The notes under the pieces were generated by a model. It was given only the letters and a program-made list of their open reading frames with translations. It ran no database searches and was not told the DNA's origin. Of a DNA stretch of 64,000 nucleotides, positions 16,514 to 24,874 are shown piece by piece. The stretch's first letter is position 1. Every line of letters begins with the position of its first letter. Origin of the DNA: Sphingobacterium sp. UT-1RO-CII-1 (lineage in GTDB: Bacteria > Bacteroidota > Bacteroidia > Sphingobacteriales > Sphingobacteriaceae); contig NZ_JAPPVJ010000002.1 of NCBI RefSeq assembly GCF_026711005.1, forward strand, positions 434,001-498,000, given 5' to 3'. The translations under genes and the position numbers were made by a program.

Positions 16514-17620
16514 TTAAATATTAATCTTTCTTTTTCGGGCAATTACTTCCCAAGAATCTATTACGCAGTGTTCACCTATCACATTTACCTTATCATAAAG
16601 ATTTACAGTAGGACAGATATGTGTGGGCACAGCATAAAGTTCCCTGCCTATCGGGTACTTACTGCTATCTGGCACAGACAGCAGCAGATGTTCTTCACTT
16701 TGAAGTACTACCTTAAGATCTTTATCATCCAAAAAGAATACCCGTGGTAAAGGTGGGTCAGAGGCAACCGCTTTATATCCTAAATCTACACAAATTCGAG
16801 TATCGCTAATAATAGATATTACACGTGTCATGAGTACAGCAGCATATTCAAATGGTTGCTCAGCGATACGTTCTCGATATCCCCAATCCCAAAAAACAAA
16901 AGTACCTGGGCTACACACAACATCGGGCCTATGCCGATGAAATGAAAACGAAGGACTTCCACCTAACACCATCTTTAATTCATCTTTCGTTTGTCCTTGT
17001 AGGTAATTATAAGCTTTTTTTAATATCTTATAACTTAGGTCACTTTCCTCTTGGCGTATTGCTAAAACTGGATTACTAATATGCCCGTCATAACCGTGCA
17101 CTCCTTCTAGAATAAGCATCTCTTTTTCTGATAGGATTTTCTTCAATTTAGGAACTTCAGAAAATGGCGTACCAGTACGCCCCATGCCCACATCAATATC
17201 CAAGTATACAGATATTTTTATACCCTTATCTTCTGCGTATACACTAAGTTCTTCCACTGATCTTGTATTATCTACAAGACAAGAGAAATGTGTATTAGGG
17301 TAAGACTCGATCAGTTTTACCCATCTCGAAATATTAGTGGCGACAGGTTGATAAGCTAAAAGAACATCTCCGGCACCGCTTAAACCTAGCATTTCTGCTT
17401 CAGCTATAGTAGAACATTTGAATTGCGTTATTCCTTCTTCAATCATCATTTTGCAGACTTCCACCATTTTATTGGTTTTAACATGTGGACGCAAACGTTC
17501 ACATTGTCCTTCTACCATGTCTATTAATAATTGAATATTCTTTCTGATGCGTTCAGGATAAAGGAGAAGTGTAGGCGACTCTATCGAGCTAACATCCGCT
17601 AATTGATACCACTTTAACAT
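16514..17620 (-). CDS. D-threonine aldolase-like PLP-dependent enzyme
   Basis: A 368-residue fold-type III PLP enzyme (alanine racemase-like barrel, D-threonine aldolase family). The PLP-lysine motif is LRPHVKTNKMVEVC, and the barrel motifs LDIDVGMGRTG and VLGGSPSF are present. The C-terminal metal-site region HICPTVNLYD has the HxCxxxN pattern expected for D-threonine aldolases. Enzymes of this family cleave D-beta-hydroxy amino acids to glycine plus an aldehyde, or dehydrate them. It lies 3 bp after ridA in the operon, and RidA removes reactive enamine/imine intermediates made by PLP dehydratases, so a dehydratase-like reaction fits too. The exact substrate is unknown. Confidence 0.9.
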   Translation of the reverse strand: MLKWYQLADVSSIESPTLLLYPERIRKNIQLLIDMVEGQCERLRPHVKTNKMVEVCKMMIEEGITQFKCSTIAEAEMLGLSGAGDVLLAYQPVATNISRWVKLIESYPNTHFSCLVDNTRSVEELSVYAEDKGIKISVYLDIDVGMGRTGTPFSEVPKLKKILSEKEMLILEGVHGYDGHISNPVLAIRQEESDLSYKILKKAYNYLQGQTKDELKMVLGGSPSFSFHRHRPDVVCSPGTFVFWDWGYRERIAEQPFEYAAVLMTRVISIISDTRICVDLGYKAVASDPPLPRVFFLDDKDLKVVLQSEEHLLLSVPDSSKYPIGRELYAVPTHICPTVNLYDKVNVIGEHCVIDSWEVIARKRKINI

Positions 17621-17623
17621 AGT

Positions 17624-18094
17624 TTAATCCTCATGTAACTCAAATAGTGCTTCAATTTCCACAGGAATATTATCTGGGAGTGACCCAAACCCCACAGCAC
17701 TACGTGTCCCTATACCATTTTCCTCGCCCCAAACCTTGGCAAACAGCTCGCTACAACCATTAATTACATAGGGATGCTGCTCAAAATCATCAGTACAGTT
17801 GACCATACCTAGAATTTTAATAACCCTTTTGACTCTATTCAGAGAACCAAAGTTTGTTTTAATCGTTGACAACATAGTCAAGCCAACTTGTTGGGCCGAA
17901 CGTTTCCCAGCCTCAATATCTATATCTCTGCCAATACGTCCTATGATAAGACTTGCATCGTCTTGAACAGGGCCATGACCGGATAAATACAAATATTTAC
18001 CATCAATAACATAGGGTTTATAAACTCCTTTAGGTGCCGGTGCGGGAGGTAATGATAGACCTAATTTTTCAAACTCATGATCTGCATTGTACAT
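17624..18094 (-). CDS. RidA family (YjgF/YER057c/UK114) enamine/imine deaminase-like protein
   Basis: A 156-residue RidA-like protein. Typical features are the N-terminal APAPKGVYKPYVIDGKYLYLSGHGPV strand, the helix DIEAGKRSAQQVGLTMLSTIKTNFGSLNRVKRVIKILGMVN, and the C-terminal GIGTRSAVGFGSLPDNIPVEIEALFEL, where R and E line the active-site cleft. RidA proteins hydrolyse 2-aminoacrylate-type intermediates; related members act in amino acid breakdown. Its place between a GntP-type transporter and a PLP enzyme, with gaps of 27 and 3 bp, indicates a dedicated clean-up role in that pathway. It is longer than the 125-130 residues of classical RidA. Confidence 0.9.
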   Translation of the reverse strand: MYNADHEFEKLGLSLPPAPAPKGVYKPYVIDGKYLYLSGHGPVQDDASLIIGRIGRDIDIEAGKRSAQQVGLTMLSTIKTNFGSLNRVKRVIKILGMVNCTDDFEQHPYVINGCSELFAKVWGEENGIGTRSAVGFGSLPDNIPVEIEALFELHED

Positions 18095-18121
18095 TGTGTG
18101 TATTATTTAGTGTATGTAATA

Positions 18122-19450
18122 TTATATTAAAATTGATAAGAATAACACGGCAAGCAACCCAACAATTGCTACGATCGCCTCCATAACTGACCACGATCGT
18201 AAGGTGTCTTTCACCGTCAGTCCAAAATACTCTTTAAACATCCAAAATCCAGCATCATTAACATGTGAAAACATCAGGCTGCCTGCTCCTATGGATAGTA
18301 CCATTAAGTTCGGGTCGACACCCGAGGTTTTACTCAGTGGTAATAATACTGTTGCTGCTGTCAGTGCTGCAACAGTAGCTGAGCCTACACACCCCCGTAT
18401 GATAGCGGTAATGAGCCAAGCTAAAATTAAAGGATGTATAGCGAGCGACTGCAAGTTTTCTGCTAACAGAACACTCACTCCACTCGTCTCCATTACTTCT
18501 TTAAAGACTCCTGAACCTGCTATGATTAAAAGTATCATAGCAATATCTTTAACAGCCTCCGTGTAAATGTTCATCACTTTAGCAATACTACGACCTTGCT
18601 TGACACCGAGAGTTACTGTCGCAAAAACAATGGCTATTAGCATCACAATAGTTGGTGATCCTAAAAATAAAATAATTTCGTGCGCAAAATTATTAGACTT
18701 AGGTATAAAATAGGGAAGCACAGTAAAAAGTATAAGCAAAAATACGGGAAGCAATGCGGTAACAAAGCTTTTCCATGTATTGGGCACACCATACTTGCTT
18801 TCCTCTTGATCAAGCTGAACGGGTTGAAAAAAACCTTCATTAACACTTTTTATTTTCCTTAATGTTCTTCCGAATAAAGGTCCGCCCACAACAATAGCGG
18901 GTATTGCCACAAGTATACCATAGATTAAAGTTAAGCCCATATTCGCATCAAACAGGACTACAAGAGCAACTGGAGATGGATGTGGAGGAATAAAACCATG
19001 TGTAACTGATAAAGCGGCTAACATAGGCAAACCTATATAAACCGCAGGCAGTTTGTATTTATAAACGATAGAGAAAATTAAGGGCACTAATAAAACGAAA
19101 CCCACACCGTAAAATAAAGGTATCCCCACAACAAAACCGGTAAAGGCCATACCCCATTGTAGGTATTTAACCCCAAATAACTTAACCATTACTGTTGCAA
19201 TATTCTCTGCAGCACCGCTTTCTGCTATTATTTTACCAAGCATAGCTCCCAAAACAATAATCAGTGTTAGGCCTCCCATAATATTACCTATCCCCTTTTC
19301 GACAGTACTAGGTATCATATCCAGGGGAATGCCCAGCGCAACTGCAGCCAATATGGATACGATTAAGAAAGATAAAAAAGCATCAACCTTAAGATAGCTT
19401 ATACTAATAATTAACAATAGTAAGCTCAGAAGTACAATTATAAATACCAT
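18122..19450 (-). CDS. GntP family transporter (gluconate/D-serine permease type)
   Basis: A 442-residue inner-membrane transporter with about 12-14 hydrophobic segments spanning the whole length. GntP-family motifs are present: IGNIMGGLTLIIVLGAMLGKIIAESGAAENIA near the N-terminus, GFIPPHPSPVALV in the middle and a glycine-rich GVGFVLLVPLIFS. The family imports gluconate, fructuronate, or D-serine (DsdX) with protons. Because the next genes encode RidA, a D-threonine-aldolase-like enzyme and a dipeptidase rather than a gluconate kinase, a D-amino acid or related hydroxy-acid substrate is more likely (inference). It heads the operon. Confidence 0.9.
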   Translation of the reverse strand: MVFIIVLLSLLLLIISISYLKVDAFLSFLIVSILAAVALGIPLDMIPSTVEKGIGNIMGGLTLIIVLGAMLGKIIAESGAAENIATVMVKLFGVKYLQWGMAFTGFVVGIPLFYGVGFVLLVPLIFSIVYKYKLPAVYIGLPMLAALSVTHGFIPPHPSPVALVVLFDANMGLTLIYGILVAIPAIVVGGPLFGRTLRKIKSVNEGFFQPVQLDQEESKYGVPNTWKSFVTALLPVFLLILFTVLPYFIPKSNNFAHEIILFLGSPTIVMLIAIVFATVTLGVKQGRSIAKVMNIYTEAVKDIAMILLIIAGSGVFKEVMETSGVSVLLAENLQSLAIHPLILAWLITAIIRGCVGSATVAALTAATVLLPLSKTSGVDPNLMVLSIGAGSLMFSHVNDAGFWMFKEYFGLTVKDTLRSWSVMEAIVAIVGLLAVLFLSILI

Positions 19451-19725
19451 TGGGTCTATAAATCAGTTATTGTGGTTTATAAGGCGACTAACATATACCC
19501 ACCTTTAATTAATTAGAACACCTAATATAATAATATTAATAATAAGGCAATTGACTTTTTCATTTTATTTTCCTTAAGAGAGAATAAACAGCGTCTTGTA
19601 AACAGATCATCAAATAAAAAAACACGATTCTATTATCACAAAAAACTTCTGCCCCCCACAACGATTACGATACACATAAATTATTTCTAATGTTTTTTTA
19701 AATATTCTTTTCATACTTTTACATC

Positions 19726-19965
19726 ATGAGCAATAATGATATTATGAAAAAGCTTCGAGTAGCTTTAAAGTTTACGGATGATGATATTGTTGAAGTACTA
19801 GCTTTAGTTGATTTTAGGGTTACTAAAACAGAACTTGGCGCTATATTCCGGAAAGAAGATCACCCAAACTTTAAACCCTGTGGCGACCAGTTGCTCAGAA
19901 ACTTTCTAAACGGGTTGATTATTTACAAACGTGGCCCCAGACCTCGCACTCCGTCAAAAAGTTAA
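19726..19965 (+). CDS. DUF1456 family protein (YehS-like, single repeat)
   Basis: A 79-residue protein with one DUF1456 unit: NNDIMKKLRVALKFTDDDIVEVLALVDFRVTKTELGAIFRKEDH, then CGDQLLRNFLNGLIIYKRG. Family members such as E. coli YehS have two such repeats and about 156 residues; this one is half-length, ending in a basic PRPRTPSKS tail. The function of the family is unknown. It stands alone, divergent from the gntP operon. A promoter-like TACTTTTA lies about 16 bp before the start. Confidence 0.85.
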   Translation: MSNNDIMKKLRVALKFTDDDIVEVLALVDFRVTKTELGAIFRKEDHPNFKPCGDQLLRNFLNGLIIYKRGPRPRTPSKS

Positions 19966-20156
19966 TAAAAAAACGCCTACTGCAACAGTATGTATTAAAG
20001 CTTAGTCTTATTACCATCTTCAACGCACAATTCAAAGACTAAAAATATTTATTAATAGGCAGCGCTTATAATTTTGTAATAAACAGAACTCAAACAGTTT
20101 TATTGTGTTATAGATTTAGAGAACAGATTTATAAACAACAATAAAATTATATCGCT

Positions 20157-20498
20157 ATGATACAAACAAAATTTCAAGACTGTATACAAGCATGCCAAAA
20201 CTGCGTAACAATTTGCAACCAGTGCGCCATTGCTTGTCTCCACGAAAGCGAAGTAGCCCACCTCACAAAATGCATTCAACTGAATTTAGAATGCGTAGCA
20301 ATATGTGATGCAGCAGTAAAAGTAATGAGTATAGATGGGCAATTCAGTAAAGAGTTGTGCAGAATATGTGTAGATATTTGCAACAAATGCGCAGAAGAGT
20401 GTGAGCAACATGCCGCAATGGGAATGGATCATTGTAAAGAATGTGCAGAAGCATGTCGTAAATGTGCCGAAACATGCGAACAAATGTTAGCTGCTTAA
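20157..20498 (+). CDS. Four-helix-bundle copper-binding protein (Csp-like)
   Basis: A 113-residue cysteine-rich protein with 19 Cys residues spaced as CxxxCxxC/CxxxC along four predicted helices (DCIQACQNCVTICNQCAIAC, then ECVAIC, LCRICVDICNKCAEEC, CKECAEACRKCAETC). This matches the copper storage protein/DUF326 four-helix family, in which the Cys line the core of the bundle and bind many Cu(I) ions. There is no signal peptide, so it is a cytosolic Csp3-like form. No copper exporter or chaperone gene is adjacent. A strong terminator follows at once. Confidence 0.9.
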   Translation: MIQTKFQDCIQACQNCVTICNQCAIACLHESEVAHLTKCIQLNLECVAICDAAVKVMSIDGQFSKELCRICVDICNKCAEECEQHAAMGMDHCKECAEACRKCAETCEQMLAA

Positions 20499-20505
20499 AC
20501 AATTG

Positions 20506-20533
20506 AAAAGCATCAAGAGAGATGCTTTTTTTT
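20506..20533 (+). terminator. Rho-independent terminator of the copper-binding protein gene
   Basis: AAAAGCATC (20506-20514) pairs with GATGCTTTT (20521-20529) around a 6-nt loop, followed by more Ts to 20533. Confidence 0.85.
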
Positions 20534-20590
20534 AAAAGAGACAGTTTAATTACTCAACATAACGTATGATAACTAAGCGGTCTCTTTTTT

Positions 20591-21253
20591 TTAATATTGA
20601 ATCGTCATACTTTTACCTTGAGAAACCTCAGCACTAAAATTAAGTAACTTTCTTTCCGTACTTAAACTACCCCGCCAAATAAGTTTATTATCTTTTTTAT
20701 TATGCTGTGTTAAGTACATATGGCTTATAACTATGCTCTCGGCAGGTTCTTCCCTATCACTAGTAACTAAATTATATATTTCAGCCACATCAGAAAAGTT
20801 TACATTTTTTAATGCAGACAAAGAAGCTTGTGGTTTTGTAGCTACATTTAATTTGACTGGTGCTTTATCCTTCCACTCTCCCTTTATATACCAATAGGAA
20901 TCAATTTCTCCCTCATTATCCGGATTTTGTATTTTCACACCTATACGTCCGTCACTATAAAAATGTATAGTTTTATAAAAAAACAAAGGTCGTTCTTTCA
21001 GCAATTCAATAGAGTGCAAACCATGCTGTGCATCCTCCCACCAATCAGGTCTACTAAACAAGTTTACTTTACCATCCCATCTTCCTTCACGCATCAAATT
21101 TTTAATTTTTTCAATGGAAAGGTGAGAAAAACTAGAGCTATCTCCTTTATTCTCCTTATAGGTGTCACTAATGGAAGTACGGATAAAATCACATCCGTAC
21201 AATAAAAATACAACTAAGAAAACTATACAATGCTTTTCAAATATCTTCCACAT
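20591..21253 (-). CDS. Lipoprotein of unknown function, third gene of a three-gene envelope operon
   Basis: A 220-residue putative lipoprotein: the N-terminus has a hydrophobic stretch ending in LLYGC, so Cys21 would be lipidated. The rest is a soluble, beta-rich domain with many aromatic residues (FSRPDWWEDAQHGLHSIELL, FYSDGRIGVKIQNPDNEGE, YWYIKGEWKDKAP). I do not recognise a family. Its start lies 1 bp after the stop of the upstream membrane-protein gene, so the two must be co-transcribed and probably translationally coupled. All three operon products are membrane-bound or exported, suggesting one complex. Confidence 0.6.
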   Translation of the reverse strand: MWKIFEKHCIVFLVVFLLYGCDFIRTSISDTYKENKGDSSSFSHLSIEKIKNLMREGRWDGKVNLFSRPDWWEDAQHGLHSIELLKERPLFFYKTIHFYSDGRIGVKIQNPDNEGEIDSYWYIKGEWKDKAPVKLNVATKPQASLSALKNVNFSDVAEIYNLVTSDREEPAESIVISHMYLTQHNKKDNKLIWRGSLSTERKLLNFSAEVSQGKSMTIQY

Positions 21254-21254
21254 A

Positions 21255-22220
21255 CTAACTCACTTTGTCTATAAATACAGCTTGAGCAGGATTTTCTGGC
21301 ACATAGAGTATTTTTCTAGGACTATGTTCAATATTATAAAGTTGATTCACCGCCACAGTTTTCAAAATACTTGTCTCACACCATTCATTTAAAAAAGTTG
21401 GAAATTTGACTTCATATTTTACTAAAGCATCTTCAAATATGTACTTATCTGTTTGTATTGCTTTAATAACCTGCGCATTTGCAGGTTTACCAGAAAACAA
21501 AACTTTATTCTGCTTATTTTCTAGCTCCTTAGCCAAGAGAAAATCTCTATTAAGATAAGCATAGAGTTTAAAGGCTAAAAAGCACAACAGGGGGACTAAA
21601 ATCCAAGGGTGAAAAAAGTGGAGAAAACGCCAGCCCATGCCTTTACTCTGAAAATAAAAGCTCCCAACAAACAAAAGCACAGCATAGGTAATCAGGAATA
21701 ACAATATAAACACTCGATTCCCTATATTGCTTAAAGAAACGCCATAACTGGTGCTTTCTATATAAAAATAAGGAGGACGCAACTTTCGATCAATATAAAT
21801 AGACACTACTTCACCTTTCTTAAATGAATTTAACTGCTTATTAGAAGGAACAAAACAATAATCAATCTCTATCGGGTGATGGTGAAAATTTTCAAGTGAA
21901 AGTTTAAGCTTCATTGCAATGCTTCCATTGCCAAGACTTAAAACTTTCTTACTGACAATTTCAGCACTTCTTTGTATACCATCTCTGAGGATACGCTTTA
22001 ATCTTGTTTTATAGATAATAAGCGAATAAATATTTCTAGAAAAATAATAATAAAATACAAGCACCCATAATATCCCTCCGAGAATTAGGTAGGCTATAAC
22101 ATTATCTGCTTTTCTTTGCATTAATATTTCCATGTTTCTATTATCCAGATTAGTAATCTCCAGTAATAAAGGAAATATGAGCACAAAAAAAATGAAAAAA
22201 AACACCTTAAACTTCTTCAT
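21255..22220 (-). CDS. Membrane protein of unknown function with two DUF3592-like soluble segments
   Basis: A 321-residue protein with hydrophobic helices at about 5-22, 43-62, 165-185 and 193-212. Each helix pair is followed by a beta-rich soluble region of similar pattern (RSAEIVSKKVLSLGNGSIAMKLKLS ... KGEVVSIYIDRK and KPANAQVIKAIQTDKYIFEDALVKYEVKF ... RKILYVPENP), resembling an internal duplication of a DUF3592-like unit. The likeness is by eye and uncertain. It lies 9 bp downstream of another small membrane protein with the same architecture (22230-22796) and 1 bp upstream of a lipoprotein gene. Confidence 0.5.
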   Translation of the reverse strand: MKKFKVFFFIFFVLIFPLLLEITNLDNRNMEILMQRKADNVIAYLILGGILWVLVFYYYFSRNIYSLIIYKTRLKRILRDGIQRSAEIVSKKVLSLGNGSIAMKLKLSLENFHHHPIEIDYCFVPSNKQLNSFKKGEVVSIYIDRKLRPPYFYIESTSYGVSLSNIGNRVFILLFLITYAVLLFVGSFYFQSKGMGWRFLHFFHPWILVPLLCFLAFKLYAYLNRDFLLAKELENKQNKVLFSGKPANAQVIKAIQTDKYIFEDALVKYEVKFPTFLNEWCETSILKTVAVNQLYNIEHSPRKILYVPENPAQAVFIDKVS

Positions 22221-22229
22221 AAACTTTTC

Positions 22230-22796
22230 TCATTTAATATCAGCATGAACATAACACAGCTCAGAATTTATATCTTTCCATGACACTTTAACGCGACTCC
22301 CTTTCTTGAGACATAAACCAAATTGATTAGCTACAAAAATATAATGTTCCCCTTTATACGAAACTTTAATTAACGCTCTCTGCTGCGCATCATCATTTAC
22401 AACCACGCCTCCTAAATCCACCGCAAGCACAATTCCATCAGCCATATATTTACCTCTACGGGCACAATACCGATCTAACACTGGAAATAAAAACAACTGC
22501 AGAAGTACCACCGGCGTTATAAACGCTAGAGGAAACAAAGCAACTGTCCATCTTGAAACTCTATTTTCTACAGGGTCTGATAAAACAAAATAATAGATTA
22601 CTAGGAAGGTTATTAATATACAATAAAAAGCAAGACCTAAGGCTAACGCTATGCTGACACCATGTCCCTTAGGATCAGGAAATGCCTTTTCACTTTGTAA
22701 GGACCTAAGACCATATACTTTATTTCCATAGGAAGGTACATTCAAAGAGGGCTCTATTGCATATTGTATACCAAGTTTAAAACCGAATTTCTTCAT
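22230..22796 (-). CDS. Small membrane protein of unknown function, first gene of the operon
   Basis: A 188-residue protein; the ATG at 22796 is preferred over a TTG two codons earlier. It has a short cytosolic N-terminus, two transmembrane helices at about residues 47-70 and 83-106, then a beta-rich C-terminal domain (MADGIVLAVDLGGVVVNDDAQQRALIKVSYKGEHYIFVANQFGLCLKKGSRVKVSWKDIN). The arrangement of two helices followed by a small beta domain repeats that of the next gene. Family not recognised. It heads a tight operon with two other unknown envelope proteins. Confidence 0.5.
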   Translation of the reverse strand: MKKFGFKLGIQYAIEPSLNVPSYGNKVYGLRSLQSEKAFPDPKGHGVSIALALGLAFYCILITFLVIYYFVLSDPVENRVSRWTVALFPLAFITPVVLLQLFLFPVLDRYCARRGKYMADGIVLAVDLGGVVVNDDAQQRALIKVSYKGEHYIFVANQFGLCLKKGSRVKVSWKDINSELCYVHADIK

Positions 22797-22935
22797 ACTC
22801 AAACTATTTAAAATCCAATATAAGTGTATTTTTTAGTTTTATAAAAGAGAGTGAAAAACTTAATATTCTCTAAACAAACAGATTACATATAATTAATATA
22901 CATTTAACAAAACGATTTAGTATAAAAAATTAATG

Positions 22936-22943
22936 TAATTTTG
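22936..22943 (+). promoter_or_regulatory. -7 box of the yhhQ-type gene
   Basis: TAATTTTG matches TAnnTTTG exactly. Transcription would start near 22948-22952, just at the edge of the riboswitch-like hairpin, leaving a leader of about 45 nt. Confidence 0.55.
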
Positions 22944-22952
22944 CGATCGTCC

Positions 22953-22986
22953 GAGTGGTTCGAAAACTCCCACTAAAAAAAACTAT
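22953..22986 (+). promoter_or_regulatory. preQ1-I-like riboswitch candidate
   Basis: AGTGG (22954-22958) pairs with CCACT (22970-22974) around an 11-nt loop starting TTC, followed by an A-rich tail ending AACTA. This resembles the preQ1-I consensus (AGnGGTTC ... CCCnCT, A-tail, AACTA), and the gene downstream is a queuosine-precursor transporter. Against it, the loop lacks the TAG-type bases that normally pair with CTA in the tail to make the pseudoknot. It may be a variant class or a degenerate copy. Confidence 0.5.
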
Positions 22987-22994
22987 AACATAAC

Positions 22995-23621
22995 ATGCTT
23001 TTACATCAGAAAAAGTCATACTATATATTAACAGCTTTTCATATTGTGATTATTGCCGCCAGCAATTACCTGGTTCAATTTCCAATAGAAATCTATAAAT
23101 TTACCACAACTTGGGGAGCTTTCACTTTTCCCTTTATTTTTCTAGCCACAGATCTGACCGTCCGTGTTTTCGGTGCTCAACTAGCTCGAAAGATCATTTT
23201 CAAGGCTATGCTGCCCGCCTTGCTTGTTTCTTATTTTATCACTGTAGGCTTCCGAGAGGGCGTTTGGGCGGGTTGGTCTTCTTTTTATACCTTCAGTATT
23301 TTTTCAATCCGCATCGTACTAGCGAGTTTTTCAGCTTACGTTGTAGGACAGATTATGGACATCTATGTATTCAACAAATTACGACAAGCTAAATATTGGT
23401 GGTATGCCCCAATAGCTGCTGCCATTTTTGGAAATCTTATAGATACATATAGTTTTTATTACATAGCTTTTTACAAAGGTTCTGATAGCTTCCTTGCAGA
23501 AAATGTATTTGAATTGGCTACAGTAGACTATGCATTCAAAATGTTGATAAGTACATTATTTTTCCTTCCACTATACAAAGTGCTTTTAAACAGAATTATC
23601 ATCAGCATAGGCCCCAAATAA
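22995..23621 (+). CDS. yhhQ: 7-cyano-7-deazaguanine / 7-aminomethyl-7-deazaguanine transporter, YhhQ family
   Basis: A 208-residue inner-membrane protein with six hydrophobic segments. It matches the YhhQ/DUF165 queuosine-precursor transporter family: FTFPFIFLATDLTVRVFGAQLARKIIF (conserved T-D-L after helix 3), SFSAYVVGQIMDIYVF and AAIFGNLIDTYSFYYIAF. The protein imports preQ0/preQ1 for queuosine modification of tRNA. A preQ1-I-like structure precedes the start codon by 8 nt. The last 82 codons plus 43 bp of downstream DNA are duplicated at 27236-27527 (four substitutions). Confidence 0.92.
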   Translation: MLLHQKKSYYILTAFHIVIIAASNYLVQFPIEIYKFTTTWGAFTFPFIFLATDLTVRVFGAQLARKIIFKAMLPALLVSYFITVGFREGVWAGWSSFYTFSIFSIRIVLASFSAYVVGQIMDIYVFNKLRQAKYWWYAPIAAAIFGNLIDTYSFYYIAFYKGSDSFLAENVFELATVDYAFKMLISTLFFLPLYKVLLNRIIISIGPK

Positions 23622-23664
23622 TTCCTTAAGCAACTCGTTGATAAACAAATACAATTGCATGTAA
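23373..23664 (+). repeat. 292-bp direct repeat, left copy (3-prime end of yhhQ)
   Basis: The bases 23373-23664 recur at 27236-27527 with four differences, all transitions (288 of 292 identical by direct comparison). The left copy holds codons 127-208 of the intact yhhQ gene, its stop and 43 bp beyond. The distance between copies is 3863 bp. Confidence 0.95.
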
Positions 23665-24174
23665 TTAAATTATAAGGTCTATTGTATAATATCACGTTTA
23701 CTCTACTTTTAATAATCGTCCTAAGGTTATAGAAATAACTAAACAATAGCTAATCCGCATAGCTTATGAATAATAATCTTCTTGCAAGATCACCTCTAGG
23801 TTTCACTAAACATGATGTTAATTACGTTAATACAAAACTATAAAAAACCTTTAAAAAAGATCCTTTGCAAAAGAGATGATATAAGAATGTTTATCCATAG
23901 AAACTTTTACTTTTCTATACAATGCCCGAGATAATTTTGTCTACTAAAAGAATATTTCGTTACCTAGATAACTAAAAATCAGAATAAATAGTTATTAAGA
24001 CTGTACTTCAGTATTTTTGTTTTTCATTTCTTTTTCGTATCTTGAAAAAAGAAAATTATAAGCGCTAGATATCTTAAGATTAAGAACTACTTTATTCTTT
24101 GTTATTGCCGATTCCCTATAGCCCTTTAAAACATTGACAATAAGATTATTTAATTGTTTTAAAATATAACTATC

Positions 24175-24858
24175 ATGAAAAATTTCTTTTTCCTATGTGC
24201 ATTATTGTTTGGAACAATAAGCGCAACAGCACAACTAAAAATTTGGCCTAACGGCTATGTAGCAACTAATAACACAAGTACCACACCTATCTATCCCGTT
24301 CAATTTTTTATAAATACAGTGGGAATGACGGGAACTAGCCGCCCTCTGGTATTTGCCATTGGTGCCACTGATCCGCGCATTCAAACCACTTCAGGCGGGA
24401 AAATTGTATTCTACAACACCGCCAACAATGCCCATATCGATATTGAAGTACGATCGGTTATCACCACGTCAGATGCAAAACTCAAGACCAATGTGGCTGC
24501 CATAGGGGCAAAAAGTAGAGCATTGGCGATGGTCAAGCAACTTAAAGGTGTGGAGTTTGATTTTATCGATGATGTAAAGAGCAGAAAGCATGCTGGTTTC
24601 ATAGCGCAGGATTTGGAGAAAGTGTTACCACACCTGGTATCAACAGACGACAGTGTGGGCAATAAAGCTATAGATTACCAGGCGATCATCCCTTATTTGG
24701 TAGAAGCGATTAAAGAACAGCAGGTGCAGATTGACCAGTTAAAGCAAAAACTTTCTGCATCGACTACCGATACAAATGGTATAGAAAAAAGGCTAGCAGG
24801 AGAAGCGACCCGAGACGAAAAGCGATTAATACATCTTGCGATGAATCCGCAAGAATAA
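24175..24858 (+). CDS. Secreted protein with C-terminal peptidase S74 (intramolecular chaperone) domain
   Basis: A 227-residue exported protein. Signal peptide at residues 1-20 (FGTISATAQ). After a short beta-rich region, residues about 98-200 carry the S74/endosialidase-chaperone domain: SDAKLKTNVAAIGAKSRALAMVKQLKGVEFDF, HAGFIAQDLEKVLPHLV, IDYQAIIPYLVEAIKEQQVQIDQLKQKL (the final coiled coil). This domain trimerises fibre-like proteins and then cleaves itself off; it is known from phage tail fibres and also from Bacteroidota surface proteins. No phage genes are nearby. It is followed after 16 bp by the S8 peptidase gene and lies within the repeat-bracketed segment. Confidence 0.85.
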   Translation: MKNFFFLCALLFGTISATAQLKIWPNGYVATNNTSTTPIYPVQFFINTVGMTGTSRPLVFAIGATDPRIQTTSGGKIVFYNTANNAHIDIEVRSVITTSDAKLKTNVAAIGAKSRALAMVKQLKGVEFDFIDDVKSRKHAGFIAQDLEKVLPHLVSTDDSVGNKAIDYQAIIPYLVEAIKEQQVQIDQLKQKLSASTTDTNGIEKRLAGEATRDEKRLIHLAMNPQE

Positions 24859-24874
24859 AGAAAGGAGAAACGTT

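Noticed and set aside
18680-18862. Short ORFs on both strands within the gntP-like gene
   Set aside because: Both are shadows in other frames of an intact, well-conserved transporter gene.
24175-24858. S74-domain protein as sign of a prophage
   Set aside because: No capsid, tail, integrase or lysis genes are nearby, the protein has a signal peptide, and S74 domains also occur in Bacteroidota surface proteins.
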